Shown here piece after piece: positions 45,401-54,741 of a DNA stretch of 64,000 bases. Both the position numbers and the translations under genes were made by a program. Every line of letters begins with the position of its first letter. Position 1 is the stretch's first letter. Under the pieces are notes generated by a model. The model did not search any database. It worked only from the letters and a program-made list of their open reading frames with translations, and was not told where the DNA came from. Source of the DNA: Saprospiraceae bacterium (lineage in GTDB: Bacteria; Bacteroidota; Bacteroidia; Chitinophagales; Saprospiraceae); NCBI GenBank assembly GCA_021604865.1, contig BQJU01000003.1:62001-126000 (forward strand), written 5' to 3'.

Positions 45401-48400
45401 ATACCACCTCCTATACGCCTACAGCAGCAGGCATCTATTACGCCGAGACCGTTGATCCGGCTACGGATTGTGTAAGTAACGGCCGTACACCAGTCAGCCT
45501 TACGATTAATGCATTGCCTACGCTACAAAGTTCCAGCCTGGATTGTGCCGCAGACTTATTAACATATACGGTTACGTTAATTTTCCAAAATGTAGATCAA
45601 ATAAACGTCAATACTGGCTTTATTACGAATAATTCCGGTGGCAATTTTACCGTTTCCGGAATAGATATTAATCAATCGCTAAGTGTCAACGCTTCTGCTA
45701 CCAATACAAATTGTACAGCAGATTTCACGTTCAATCCACCCATTTGCGGATGTCCAACAGTAGACACCCCAATTAACAATGGTGATCTGGCTATTTGTGA
45801 AGGAGATTCTATTCCAGCTTTATCGGCAACAGTGGATCCCGGCTTTACAATTGATTGGTATGACATGGCCTCCGGAGGTACTTTATTGCTGGCAGATTCA
45901 ACCAATTACACTCCATCTGTTGGTGGCACCTTTTATGCCGAAGCTAGAGATACGACGAGTAATTGTACCAGTACAAGCCGGACGGCTGTTACCCTGACTA
46001 TTCATTCACTGCCAGTTTTGATAGAAGCATTGGCTAATTGCGCAGCAGATATTCTTTCTTATACTGTAGAGCTTGCCATGAGTAATACCGACAGTATCGC
46101 CGTTAATACAGGCACAATAATCAATCTTGGTGGTGGTGCTTTTACGGTAGCTGATATAAGCATCGATAGCAATTTTATTTTCACGGCTTTTAATACCCTT
46201 ACCGGATGTAGCTCAGACTGGTTCATTAGTGTTCCGAATTGTGATTGTCCAAATGTTTTTGCACCGACCAGTATGGGTGATTTAACGATTTGTGAAGGAG
46301 AAGCGATTCCTGCATTAAGTGTAGAAGTAGACTCGGGTTTGGTGGTTGACTGGTATGACATGGAAGTGGATGGGAGTTTATTGTTGGCTGATTCTACCAA
46401 TTTTACTCCATCCGTTGCGGGTACTTATTTTGCGGAAACGCGTAACCCCCTGAATGATTGTGTCAGTACCAATCGGACGGCTGTTACTTTAACTATAAAT
46501 CCATTACCCAATCTTTTAACCTCAGAAACCCTTTGTGCAGTCGATTTATTGACATATACCGTAAATCTTACCCTGGAACAAACCGACAGCCTTATTGTTA
46601 ATTCAGGAATCGTAACCAATAATGGCAATGGCAGCTTTACCGTTTCGGAAATAGCTCTGGATAGCAGCTTAATGTTTACCGCCTTGGATACGACCAATTG
46701 TAGCATTAGCCAGACGATCAATCCACCAATTTGTGACTGTCCTGACCTCAATGCCCCGATTAGCAACGGTGATCAGGCTATATGTGAAGGAGAGGCCCTA
46801 CCGGTGCTAAGTGTTATGGCTGATCCAGGTTTGCAGGTAAACTGGTACGATGCCGCAACTGGTGGGAATTTATTGGTTGAAAATTCAACAACCTATGCAC
46901 CTACTTCGGGAGGCATCTTTTATGCCGAAGCTCGCGATCCGGTCAATGGCTGTGTCAGTACCACACGTACTGGCGTCACGTTGACCGTCAATTCGGTGGC
47001 TATGTTGCTCGAAGTAGAAACCCTGTGTTCAGCAGATATCCTTACCTATACGGCAACCCTTACTGTTGCCAACTGGGATGAAGTCAACTTTATCATTAGC
47101 GAAGGTACCTTTGGCACTAACGGCCCTGGCGTATTTACTATCTCAGGTATTGCCATTCAAAACTCTTTGATGGTCACTGCAATACATCCTGACACCAATT
47201 GTGGTGATGACTTTGTTATTGACCCTCCGCAATGCGAATGCCCCAATCAAAATGCGCCAGTCAGTGCTGGTGATGTAGCCATTTGCGCGGGTGTACCTTT
47301 GCCTTCTTTAAATGCCTCCGCAGAAATGGATCAGACCGTGGATTGGTATGATGCTCCGGTTGGTGGCAACCTTTTGGCCTCCGCCTCCTTTGCTTTTTCA
47401 CCGCCCACAGCAGGTACTTATTATGCGGAAACAAGACACCTCTTTAATGGCTGTGTTAGTACGGAACGTACTCCAATTACACTGACTGTAAACCCACTAC
47501 CAAGTGTAATAGATACCCTTACACTTTGTGCACCTGACTTGCTAACTTATACCTTAACGGTAAGTTTCAATGATGCCGATCAACTCGTAGCATCCCTGGG
47601 TAATGTGCAGAATAGTGGTAGTGGTAACTTTATCATTTCCGATATACCAACTGGAAGTAACCTCAGTCTAACGGCGACGAATTCCGCTACTACTTGCTCT
47701 GCTATCTTCAACTTTTCTTCTCCTTCCTGTCCTTGTCCACCCGTTGAATTACCAATCAGTGATGGTGACCGGGAAATTTGTGAAGGGGATGCCCTGGTTG
47801 CCTTAAGTGTGGCGACTTCCGTCGAAAATACGGTTGATTGGTATGATGCGGCAACCGGAGGAGCCTTGTTACAATCCAATACGCTTAGCTATTTGCCAAT
47901 TACACCAGGAATTTATTACGCGGAAACACGCAACGTGATTAATGGTTGTGTGCAAAACACACGGGTACCAGTATCTCTGGTGGTCAATGATAATCCGATT
48001 CTCGTTATTACAAATGCTATCGATCCCGGTTGTAACCTTACCAACGGCTCGATTGAACTGGAAGCCATTCAAGGTACAGCTCCATATACCTACGCGGAAG
48101 GGAATGGCCCTTTTCAGGATGAAGCTACTTTTGTCAATCTCGGACCGGGAACTTTTGATTTTATTGTTGTTGATGATAAAGGGTGTAGTGGGGCGACAAC
48201 AGGCATCCTAAACCCTTCTGCGGGTGTTACTGCTGATGCGGGTACTGCACTTCCATTGGACTGTAGCCGAACAACTACAGAACTAGATGCTGGAAACTCT
48301 TCCGGAGATGGGGTCATTACTTTTCTCTGGACCTTTAATGGAACTACGGTTGGAGAAACGGCTGCAATTGCTGTAGATGAACCCGGTACCTATGTCGTTC

Positions 48401-49995
48401 AGGTAAGCCTTGATGCTTGCACCGAATTGGATACCGTAATCGTCATAGACAATACCGAAGAAATTATTGCCGACATTCAGGGAGAAGGCAATTTAAGTTG
48501 TGTAATCAGTACCGTCACGCTGAATGCAGGTGGATCAACATTGGGCCCTGAAATTGTTTACGAATGGCAATTTGAGGGTGCGCCAATTGCTGGAGCCACT
48601 GATTCACAATACGAAGCAGGCCAGGCAGGCTGGTATAGCTTGCTGGTTCGGGATACGACCAATGGTTGTGAAGCTATCGACTCCCTATTACTGATTCTTG
48701 ACGAAGCTTATCCTATCGCCAATGCCGGCCCTAATCAGCAGTTGGATTGTGATACAGAAATGGTCACCCTGGATGGCAGCAATTCTCAAAGTGGACCGCA
48801 GATTATTTATTCCTGGATGGGCCCAGATGGAGAGACAATACCGGAAGGCACCAATAATACGGTCCTTGTGGATATGCCTGGAATGTATACACTGCTTGTC
48901 ACCGATACCATTAATGGATGCGCCAATGAATCTATCACTAATGTGATCCCAGATTATACACCACCCATTGCCGATGCCGGCGAAGAAGATCGACTCGACT
49001 GTCGGGTTACAGAACTGACGCTGGATGGATCGGGTTCTAGCACTGGCACGGCCTATTCCTATATTTGGATGAGTCCGGATAATGGCAATATTGTCAATGG
49101 TGCAACAAGTCTGGTGCCCTTGATTAACGCCCCAGGCAATTATGTGCTTACCGTATTGAGCAGCGATAATGGCTGTGCGTCCAGTGATACCGTCTTCATT
49201 GAGGAAATCACCACTTTCCCAACGGGTTTTACGGTCCTTACGGAAAATCCAGCTTGTATTGGAGATGTTGATGGCAGTCTGGTTATTCTGGCCGAGGATC
49301 AGACAACCCCCTATTTATATGCCTTAGAAAACGCCCCATTTTCGAGTATAAATCAGTTTAACCAGCTGGCACCGGGCAATTACCAACTGAGCGCGCAAGA
49401 TGACTTTGGCTGCACCTGGGATTCCATTGTCCAGGTTTTGCCGGGAATCGACCTGCAGGTTGACCTGGGTAAAGATGAGTATATCCGCCTGGGAGATAGT
49501 ATTGAGCTGAATGCGCTGGTCAATGTACCTGAAGATTCAATCGATCGGATTTCTTGGTCGCAAGCGGCTTCTTTAGGATGCATCGATTGTTTGCATCCAT
49601 TTGCACAGCCAGAATTGACTACAACTTACACCATTACCGTCAGTACTGCAGATGGCTGTACCAATAGTGATGACATCACCATTTTTGTTGACCAAAAGCG
49701 CCATGTTTACATACCCAACGCCTTTTCGCCCAATGGAGATGGTCAAAATGATGTCTTCTTCATTCACGGTGACACCGATGTAGAAACAGTTAAGGACTTT
49801 ATCATCTTTGACCGCTGGGGAGAGATTGTTTTTGAAGAACACGGGTTTTCACCAAATGATCCAAATTATGGTTGGAATGGCAGTTTCCGAAACAGCGGCT
49901 TGCTCAATTCCGGGGTATTTGTTTATCTGGCAAAAATCACATTTATCGATGGCAAAACCGAGATATATTCAGGAGAGGTGATGCTGTTGCGTTAA
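42490..49995 (+). CDS. Giant repeat protein with T9SS type B (CHU) sorting domain
   Basis: A 2501-residue surface protein exported through signal peptide MKRLLFFCSFLLVLTTQTSA. Two kinds of Ig-like repeat occupy the middle. About five proline-rich units (residues ~320-845: P-rich linker, then CxN-x-P, GTGG, NWYDxDP, FWVTExNxxGCE) are followed by six ~165-residue units starting at a CPxV/CPN motif (residues ~923-1835). Then come PKD/SprB-like blocks (ADAGxxxxLDC) and the CHU C-terminal domain (VYIPNAFSPNGDGQNDVFF ... EIYSGEVMLLR), which attaches type B cargo to the cell surface. Likely an adhesin or gliding-associated filament. Cys pairs in every unit suggest disulfides. Confidence 0.9.
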   Translation: MKRLLFFCSFLLVLTTQTSAQPCMANAGTMTLVNDGGGTVPMVVCFGSPVQLIHNGDYVLPPSAPGNQAGVMLAIFSCPPTEEDIELDPCFTNFYWTGESFDGINSGDIQTVVGLNHFWFAPVASDATIAPINHDADGDDCFDINLMEAYEFTFLNEIMISLINQDNCAGEVTIQITGGYPELFPGSYLVTNAGAGTLTQSGASGEIITISNLNNGDSYAISMIDDGNGCSANFSGGPITTTTSDPSFTFPDFCEGASNGPSSITTPGGTFALSPPPGDGAGINTISGEISGGVANNTYSVIYTTPGPCPTTSAPVLVTVLPAPPPPMVGSFFQICPGESFAIIPTGTGGIFNFYDNPGLGIPIASGVPFDPSGIVTPGIVTTFYVTETNAGGCESPPTPFNVLVLNLGQPIVIPSAVTACSGTDITITPLTGNGQVPATFNFYSDAGLNTLLASGPSYTFTATTSQVIWITEEVSGCESMAVTFSVTISPPPPPPIVISQTICVNAPIPVFNAAGTGGTFNWYDIDPALGSPAPIFTGNSFTPPVNPAIPNTYTYWVTEVNVNGCEGNASIFTLTILPGPAVPLTNDPAPICINDPAPALLAFGGGGFLSWYDQNPTLGGPPIGSGSPFFPAINTSIPGTINFWVTETNAGGCEGNATMVTVTITAGPNPPIVSNPPPICANTAPPQLMAIGTGGILNWYNQDPIGGGATPIGTGSPFTPPLNTSIPGNYQFWVTEINTSGCEGAAAIVTVVVNAPLPPPNTTPTAQVCVNTPPPVLTANGQGISLNWYDQDPTTGMIIPIGNGSPFAPPLNTSIPGTTTYWVTAVDAAGCESLPNQVVVTVNDYPISSFTTDCAADLMSYTINLNTDGTQVNSNFGVVTDNEDGTFTISNIPAGQAVVLTIGNSTTMCSELFDVDAPDCNCPTVAIPVSQGNETICEGETIPMLAVTSEAGLVVNWYDALSGGNLLASNTTSYTPTAAGIYYAETVDPATDCVSNGRTPVSLTINALPTLQSSSLDCAADLLTYTVTLIFQNVDQINVNTGFITNNSGGNFTVSGIDINQSLSVNASATNTNCTADFTFNPPICGCPTVDTPINNGDLAICEGDSIPALSATVDPGFTIDWYDMASGGTLLLADSTNYTPSVGGTFYAEARDTTSNCTSTSRTAVTLTIHSLPVLIEALANCAADILSYTVELAMSNTDSIAVNTGTIINLGGGAFTVADISIDSNFIFTAFNTLTGCSSDWFISVPNCDCPNVFAPTSMGDLTICEGEAIPALSVEVDSGLVVDWYDMEVDGSLLLADSTNFTPSVAGTYFAETRNPLNDCVSTNRTAVTLTINPLPNLLTSETLCAVDLLTYTVNLTLEQTDSLIVNSGIVTNNGNGSFTVSEIALDSSLMFTALDTTNCSISQTINPPICDCPDLNAPISNGDQAICEGEALPVLSVMADPGLQVNWYDAATGGNLLVENSTTYAPTSGGIFYAEARDPVNGCVSTTRTGVTLTVNSVAMLLEVETLCSADILTYTATLTVANWDEVNFIISEGTFGTNGPGVFTISGIAIQNSLMVTAIHPDTNCGDDFVIDPPQCECPNQNAPVSAGDVAICAGVPLPSLNASAEMDQTVDWYDAPVGGNLLASASFAFSPPTAGTYYAETRHLFNGCVSTERTPITLTVNPLPSVIDTLTLCAPDLLTYTLTVSFNDADQLVASLGNVQNSGSGNFIISDIPTGSNLSLTATNSATTCSAIFNFSSPSCPCPPVELPISDGDREICEGDALVALSVATSVENTVDWYDAATGGALLQSNTLSYLPITPGIYYAETRNVINGCVQNTRVPVSLVVNDNPILVITNAIDPGCNLTNGSIELEAIQGTAPYTYAEGNGPFQDEATFVNLGPGTFDFIVVDDKGCSGATTGILNPSAGVTADAGTALPLDCSRTTTELDAGNSSGDGVITFLWTFNGTTVGETAAIAVDEPGTYVVQVSLDACTELDTVIVIDNTEEIIADIQGEGNLSCVISTVTLNAGGSTLGPEIVYEWQFEGAPIAGATDSQYEAGQAGWYSLLVRDTTNGCEAIDSLLLILDEAYPIANAGPNQQLDCDTEMVTLDGSNSQSGPQIIYSWMGPDGETIPEGTNNTVLVDMPGMYTLLVTDTINGCANESITNVIPDYTPPIADAGEEDRLDCRVTELTLDGSGSSTGTAYSYIWMSPDNGNIVNGATSLVPLINAPGNYVLTVLSSDNGCASSDTVFIEEITTFPTGFTVLTENPACIGDVDGSLVILAEDQTTPYLYALENAPFSSINQFNQLAPGNYQLSAQDDFGCTWDSIVQVLPGIDLQVDLGKDEYIRLGDSIELNALVNVPEDSIDRISWSQAASLGCIDCLHPFAQPELTTTYTITVSTADGCTNSDDITIFVDQKRHVYIPNAFSPNGDGQNDVFFIHGDTDVETVKDFIIFDRWGEIVFEEHGFSPNDPNYGWNGSFRNSGLLNSGVFVYLAKITFIDGKTEIYSGEVMLLR
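43455..45024 (+). repeat. Tandem proline-rich Ig-like repeats (about 5 units)
   Basis: Units of roughly 85 residues share PPP linkers, a Cys-x-N/x-x-P-x-P start, a central NWYDxDP and an end NxxGCE. The DNA is diverged between units except for short blocks such as WVTE-coding segments, so they are old duplications. Confidence 0.65.
45256..47994 (+). repeat. Six tandem ~495-bp (165-residue) repeats within the giant gene
   Basis: Unit starts (Cys codon of CPT/CPN/CPD) lie at 45256, 45751, 46246, 46738, 47239 and 47734, giving spacings of 495, 495, 492, 501 and 495 bp. Each unit has a WYD-x-x-x-GG Ig-like half (GDxAICEG, NWYD/DWYD, YYAExR, CVS) and a second half (LLTYTVxL, FTVS, CxC). The sixth copy keeps only the first half. 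Spacing is held almost exactly despite amino acid divergence. Confidence 0.8.
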
Positions 49996-50047
49996 GGGGT
50001 TGCTGTCCGACAAAAGTTTTAATGAGAGATCAATAGTTGTCTCTACA

Positions 50048-51136
50048 TTATTTGATAAATACCCGCTGACCACTTGCCGCGGCACGATAAATAGCCTCCA
50101 CTACCCGAATATCGCGTAAGCCTTCTTCGCCGGGAACGAGGACGGAGGTGTTTTCGATAATGGCCAGGGCGTCATCATCCATTTGTTTGGCTTGCTGGTT
50201 AGGAATAGAGGCATTTAGTTTTTTGCCATCGCTAGTGCGGCCCTGAATACCGCCATAAGCCTGAAAGGGGGTCAGACTGGCCCATCCGTTGGCGTAGGTA
50301 GCCTTTAGATTGTTCATGCCTTTTCCCAAACTGGTCGTACAGGTCGCTGTAGCACCGCTGGGGAACTCCAATTGATAATGGGTCGTTTCATCGACTTCCG
50401 TATAGATATGGGGACGTTTGGTGGAATGGCTGGCAGTGACAGAAATAGGTTCTTCACCGGTACAATAGCGGGCGGCTTGTAATGTGTAAACCCCCATGTC
50501 GTACATAGCACCGCCCCCCATGGCTTTCTTTTGTTTCCAATGGTCACTGCGGCCATCAAAATAGCCGGCTGAAGCTGCTACCGTTTTGACTTTTCCATAA
50601 ACCTTTTCCCGACCAAGACGGATAATTTCCTGGGTATTCGGCTCGTGCTGCATACGGTAGCCGATAGACAATTTGACTTTGTTGTCCTGGCAAGCTTTGA
50701 TCACTGCTGCACATTCCTTTTCGGTACGAGCCATAGGTTTTTCACACCACACGTGTTTGCCAATTTTGGCAGCACGAATGGCGTACTCAGCGTGCATAGA
50801 AGTGGGCAACACGATGTAGATGACGTCAATATCCGGATTGTTAGCGATACGATCCATATTGCCGTAGTTGTATACATTTTTATCCGGAATGTTATATTGA
50901 CGTTGCCACCGATCTATTTTGGATGGGGTGCCAGTGACAATTCCTGCTAAATGACAATGTTGGGTATGTTGTAAAGCAGGCGCCAGCAGGTCGGTACTGT
51001 AATAACCTAGACCGACCAAGGCCACACCGAGGTTCTTCTTTTTTGGTCGATTGGCCCAGAGATAAGAAGGCAGGAGCAAACTGGAACCAGCCAGAGAAAG
51101 ATTGCGAATAAAATAACGTCGGGTAGTTGAGATCAT
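50048..51136 (-). CDS. Gfo/Idh/MocA family oxidoreductase with Tat signal
   Basis: A 362-residue NAD(P)-dependent oxidoreductase. The N-terminus has a Tat-type signal (TRRYFIRNLSLAGSSLLLPSYLW) and is followed by the Rossmann strand GVALVGLGYYSTDLLAPAL. Conserved EKPM (HVWCEKPMART) carries the catalytic Lys, and MYDMGVYTLQAARYCTG is the helix following the active site, near to glucose-fructose oxidoreductase relatives. Periplasmic location is inferred from the signal. Sugar or sugar-acid derivatives are the usual substrates; none can be named. It follows the giant gene convergently. Confidence 0.85.
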   Translation of the reverse strand: MISTTRRYFIRNLSLAGSSLLLPSYLWANRPKKKNLGVALVGLGYYSTDLLAPALQHTQHCHLAGIVTGTPSKIDRWQRQYNIPDKNVYNYGNMDRIANNPDIDVIYIVLPTSMHAEYAIRAAKIGKHVWCEKPMARTEKECAAVIKACQDNKVKLSIGYRMQHEPNTQEIIRLGREKVYGKVKTVAASAGYFDGRSDHWKQKKAMGGGAMYDMGVYTLQAARYCTGEEPISVTASHSTKRPHIYTEVDETTHYQLEFPSGATATCTTSLGKGMNNLKATYANGWASLTPFQAYGGIQGRTSDGKKLNASIPNQQAKQMDDDALAIIENTSVLVPGEEGLRDIRVVEAIYRAAASGQRVFIK

Positions 51137-51153
51137 TTGGATTATTTTTTACA

Positions 51154-52293
51154 TCAATTTCCTTTAATGACTTTCATTGAAGCTTTCCCCTGGCCTGTTT
51201 CCCAATGTATGATATACAAGCCATTGGCCCAGGAGTGGGTGTCAATTTGATAGATGGAATCCATGATTTTGGTAGTAGCAAATACGACTTTGCCTTGAGC
51301 ATTGTAAACTTTCAGTGACCGGAGTCCGCCTTGTGGCAAGTGCAATGCCAGGTTTTCAACAAAAGGGTTTGGTGCTGCTATCACAGAAAGATCAGGCTGA
51401 TTTGCATCCCCAACAGCAGATTCAATATCAAGCTGAAAGCGATTAAAAAAGCGCCATATTTCAACGGATGCATCAAAATCCTGATTGGTAACGCCAATAT
51501 TGATTGGTGCGCCCGGCCAGGTATGCACGCCACCTAAAACTCTGTAAAAAGCCACTTCATTATCTTCAGCACACCCCGTATAATCGATTCGTTCTGCGGT
51601 ACACATGTCCGTGAGCACAGTATTGGGCACTTCGGTGATTACTGGAGAGCCGGTACAACCATTAAAGTTGACCCAAAAAGAGACCAAATCCTCAATAGGA
51701 ATATTGGTGAGGGAACCGAGATAGGGTACAATCGGATCGGCGGTTCCGTGTATCTGCATCACCGGAATCTGACGGCTTGGGGTACATTGCTCTGGGATGC
51801 CAGGTGCCATACTTCCTGTTACAGAGGCAATGGCTGCAATTCTGTCCGTTAATTCACATGCCAGCCGATAACTCATAAATCCGCCGTTAGACATCCCACA
51901 AGAGTATACCCGATTGAGGTCAATATTGTAATGTTCATGTAAGGTGTCAATAATTGCATTGATGAAACCCACATCATCAGTATCTTCATTAAAGGCCCAT
52001 CCCACGTTCCACTGGGCATTGACGCCCTGAGCATAACAAACAATAAAATTGGCCGTGTCAGCAACGGCGTTCATTTGGGAATAAAACTCCTGCTCAGAAG
52101 CGTTGGAATTTAAGCCATGCAGGTTAAATACCAGTGGTAAACTAGCTCCATCGCTATACCCGGGTGGCAAGTGTAACCGGTAGGAGCGAGATAAATCGTC
52201 ATGGGTAATAAATTCGGTAACTGTTTGGGAAAAGACAGGATTCAGAAAACAGCAGGCACATAGGTATAAAACAAGCAGGCGAAAAGTATTCAT
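51154..52293 (-). CDS. Secreted PHB depolymerase-like esterase with T9SS sorting domain
   Basis: A 379-residue extracellular enzyme. Signal peptide MNTFRLLVLYLCACCFLNPVFSQ; alpha/beta-hydrolase core with LVFNLHGLNSNASEQEF (oxyanion loop), nucleophile Ser in SCGMSNGGFMSYRLA, acid Asp in HGTADPIVPY and catalytic His in GGVHTWPGAP. This is the esterase PHB family (also feruloyl esterase LpqC-like). After ~300 residues comes a type A T9SS sorting domain (VIAAPNPFVENLAL ... YIIHWETGQGKASMKVIKGN). It would hydrolyse polyesters or plant-derived ester bonds outside the cell. Confidence 0.88.
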   Translation of the reverse strand: MNTFRLLVLYLCACCFLNPVFSQTVTEFITHDDLSRSYRLHLPPGYSDGASLPLVFNLHGLNSNASEQEFYSQMNAVADTANFIVCYAQGVNAQWNVGWAFNEDTDDVGFINAIIDTLHEHYNIDLNRVYSCGMSNGGFMSYRLACELTDRIAAIASVTGSMAPGIPEQCTPSRQIPVMQIHGTADPIVPYLGSLTNIPIEDLVSFWVNFNGCTGSPVITEVPNTVLTDMCTAERIDYTGCAEDNEVAFYRVLGGVHTWPGAPINIGVTNQDFDASVEIWRFFNRFQLDIESAVGDANQPDLSVIAAPNPFVENLALHLPQGGLRSLKVYNAQGKVVFATTKIMDSIYQIDTHSWANGLYIIHWETGQGKASMKVIKGN

Positions 52294-52315
52294 AGATATG
52301 GCTTTTGAAAATTTG

Positions 52316-52332
52316 AGAGCATGTTTGAAGGA
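52316..52332 (+). repeat. Copy 3 of the dispersed motif
   Basis: Reads GAGAGCATGTTTGAAGG on the plus strand, in the spacer between the 2-oxoglutarate dehydrogenase E2 gene and the esterase gene, opposite to the transcription direction of both. Confidence 0.4.
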
Positions 52333-52392
52333 CTCAATTTAATGATTTTTTGGGTTTTTTCCCAAGATATTCTAAGAAGCGTAAAATGAAAA

Positions 52393-52428
52393 GGGGCAAA
52401 CATTATCAAAGAAAATAATGTTTGCCCC
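52393..52428 (-). terminator. Rho-independent terminator of the E2 gene
   Basis: A perfect 14-bp stem (GGGGCAAACATTAT with its complement) and an 8-base loop, ending 22 bp past the E2 stop codon. On the minus strand it is followed by TTTTCATTTT, the expected T-rich tail. Very stable and unmistakable. Confidence 0.8.
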
Positions 52429-52449
52429 TACGAAACAACGTTATTATTT

Positions 52450-53733
52450 TTAAAGATCCATCAGTAAAGTCACAGGATCTTCGAGTAAATTTTTAACCTT
52501 AACCAGGAAGGTAACAGAAGTGCTTCCATCAATCACTCGGTGATCATAAGATAATGCCAAGTACATCATCGGTCGAATCTCTACTTTGCCATCGATTGCT
52601 ACGGGGCGGTCATTGATGTTGTGCATACCCAGAATGGCCGATTGTGGTTCGTTGATAATGGGTGTGCTGAGCAGAGAACCAAAAACACCACCATTGGTAA
52701 TGGTGAAGGTTCCTCCTTGCATTTCTTCCAGTGTAAGGCTTCCTTCCCGGGCCTTGACAGATAGTTCCTTGATTTTGTTTTCTATATCCGCAAAGTGTAG
52801 CGATTCTACATTGCGCACGGGTGGCACCACTAATCCCGTGGGTGTAGAAATGGCAATAGATATATCTACAAAATCATGGTAGATGATTTCATTATCTTCA
52901 ACAAAGGCATTGACATCCGGCATTTCCAACAATACTTTGGCGCATGCTTTGGCGAAGAGAGACATGAAACCCAACTTGACACCGTATTTTTCGACAAACC
53001 GCTCCTGATATTTTTTACGCAAAGCCATAATACCGCTCATATCAACCTCATTGAAGGTCGTGAGCATGGCGGTTTCATTTTTTGCACGTACCAGGCGGGT
53101 GGCAATGGTTCGGCGCATCCGGCTCATCTTTTTCCGAGATTCATTCCGGCTGAAGTTGCCAGCAGCACTAGCGGGTTTTGCCTCGGGCGTTTTTATAGCA
53201 GCCGGGCGCTCAATAGAAGGTGGTGTAGCCGATTTATTGCTAACAGCCTTTTGGGCATCCTCCTTTGTGATCCTACCATCACGGCCGGTTCCTTTAACCT
53301 CTTCAGGTTTTATCTCTGATTCTTTCAGAATTTTAGCTGCTGCTGGGGAGGGATGTCCTGTAGCATAATTATTGCTTTCAGTAGCACTTTCAGGTGTGCT
53401 TTTTGAAGCTTCTTCTTTGGCCTCAGCCTCCTTTTTTGGGGCTTCTTTGGCAACATCAGGAGTTGGTTTGTCAGAAGCGCCGTTACTTTTGCTGACACTG
53501 GTGTCGATCTTGGCGACCAAGGCTCCGATTTCGAGATCGTCACCTTCAGCGGCCACGTGAATCAACTTGCCTGCAGCCTCAGCAGGGAATTCCAAAGTAG
53601 CTTTATCCGATTCAAATTCACAGATAGGCTCATCGAGTTCAATGTAGTCTCCATCTGCCTTCAGCCATTGAGAAAGGGTTACTTCTGCGATTGATTCCCC
53701 TATCACGGGGACTTTCATTTCAACAATACTCAT
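52450..53733 (-). CDS. odhB: Dihydrolipoyllysine succinyltransferase, E2 of 2-oxoglutarate dehydrogenase
   Basis: A 427-residue E2 enzyme. An N-terminal lipoyl domain carries the lipoylated Lys44 in ESDKATLEF, a Pro/Ala/Glu-rich linker follows, then the E3-binding domain ([16 protein letters not shown] ... [13 protein letters not shown]) and the catalytic domain with DHRVIDGS. It moves succinyl groups from E1 to CoA in the TCA cycle. The first residues [13 protein letters not shown] are those of the succinyl (SucB/OdhB) type rather than the pyruvate type. The E1 gene is not in the window. Acting in the cytoplasm as the core of the complex. Confidence 0.93.
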   Translation of the reverse strand: MSIVEMKVPVIGESIAEVTLSQWLKADGDYIELDEPICEFESDKATLEFPAEAAGKLIHVAAEGDDLEIGALVAKIDTSVSKSNGASDKPTPDVAKEAPKKEAEAKEEASKSTPESATESNNYATGHPSPAAAKILKESEIKPEEVKGTGRDGRITKEDAQKAVSNKSATPPSIERPAAIKTPEAKPASAAGNFSRNESRKKMSRMRRTIATRLVRAKNETAMLTTFNEVDMSGIMALRKKYQERFVEKYGVKLGFMSLFAKACAKVLLEMPDVNAFVEDNEIIYHDFVDISIAISTPTGLVVPPVRNVESLHFADIENKIKELSVKAREGSLTLEEMQGGTFTITNGGVFGSLLSTPIINEPQSAILGMHNINDRPVAIDGKVEIRPMMYLALSYDHRVIDGSTSVTFLVKVKNLLEDPVTLLMDL

Positions 53734-53830
53734 TATATGTTATGATTTGACGATTTGTGTGCAATATTCAGGAATTGTTAAAATTAAACAACTTAAAACC
53801 AAATTATATTTAAAGCGACCTGGTTTTTTG

Positions 53831-53848
53831 CCTTCAAACATGTTTTAA
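53831..53848 (-). repeat. Copy 4 of the dispersed motif, at a stop codon
   Basis: On the minus strand it reads TTAAAACATGTTTGAAGG and includes the TAA stop of the SdiA-regulated-like gene, the same placement as at 12248-12265. Confidence 0.4.
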
Positions 53849-54741
53849 TAATGAGCATTCTGATTAAAGCAATACACTTTCCCTTGCCCATATTTGCCCT
53901 CATTCGAGATATATAAGGTACCATCGGGAGCAAAACAAATACCTTCAGGTTGTTCGTGGATTTTCTTTTTCATCTTGGCAATATGTAGCACCCGGCCATC
54001 CTTGTCCAAAATTAACAACATCTTCCCCGTGGAAGAACAGATATAAAGATGTCCGGATTGCGGATGAATAGCAAGCGCAGATGGATGAAAGGAAAACTTA
54101 CCATTCTGTTCGAGAAACCGTTCTGATAATTTGTCAAAACCTTCTATATCCGGAGATTTTTGGAGGTAATCCTGGATAGCTTTAAGCTTTATAATAAAAA
54201 CGGGATTCTTATTAAGTTTTTTGGTTTTGAGGTTGAAGCCATAGATCGCTTTTTCGAAATCATCGTGTTTGCCCATGCCGGCATCAGCCTTGCAAGCCAA
54301 TAACAATTGATGGTTTATCCGGTCGTAACCCAATCCTTCTACGTCATTGTCCTTACCCAGATCATCATCATTAAATTTCTCTACCAGCACTTTCTCATTT
54401 TCCAGATTGACCTCATAAATGGTTCCGGTACTTTTTACAACATAAACTTTGTCATCAACCATTTCTATGCCTTCATAATCGCCATTTTTCCAAAATTCAA
54501 CCTTCCGGGTGATTTTTCCAGTTGTTCTGCTGACAAAGTAAATAACTCCTTTTTCATCCTGGATAGCCACCAATTCTTTCCCTTGAGAAGCCATGCCCAA
54601 TCCCGAAATTTCTAACAAGTCATTTTCCAGCTCAAAAACGCCATTAGGTTCGTCAAGGTTATAACCAAACGCAAACGCGGAGTTTGCTTGATTTGACTCA
54701 TAAGTAAAGACCAGTGAAAGAAAAAAGAACAGAACTATCAT
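53845..54741 (-). CDS. SdiA-regulated family beta-propeller protein
   Basis: A 298-residue exported protein (N-terminal hydrophobic stretch MIVLFFFLSLVFTYESN). The body matches the SdiA-regulated family: NDLLEISGLGMASQGKELVAIQDE, GKITRKVEFWKNGDYEGIEMVDDKVYVV, NDVEGLGYDRINHQLLLACK, PDIEGFDKLS and HPSALAIHPQSGHLYI. These units are blades of a six-bladed propeller with Asp/Glu-lined centre, related to YncE/phytase-type folds. The name comes from a Salmonella gene; biochemical function is unknown. Divergent from the repeat protein gene by 480 bp. Confidence 0.85.
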   Translation of the reverse strand: MIVLFFFLSLVFTYESNQANSAFAFGYNLDEPNGVFELENDLLEISGLGMASQGKELVAIQDEKGVIYFVSRTTGKITRKVEFWKNGDYEGIEMVDDKVYVVKSTGTIYEVNLENEKVLVEKFNDDDLGKDNDVEGLGYDRINHQLLLACKADAGMGKHDDFEKAIYGFNLKTKKLNKNPVFIIKLKAIQDYLQKSPDIEGFDKLSERFLEQNGKFSFHPSALAIHPQSGHLYICSSTGKMLLILDKDGRVLHIAKMKKKIHEQPEGICFAPDGTLYISNEGKYGQGKVYCFNQNAHY

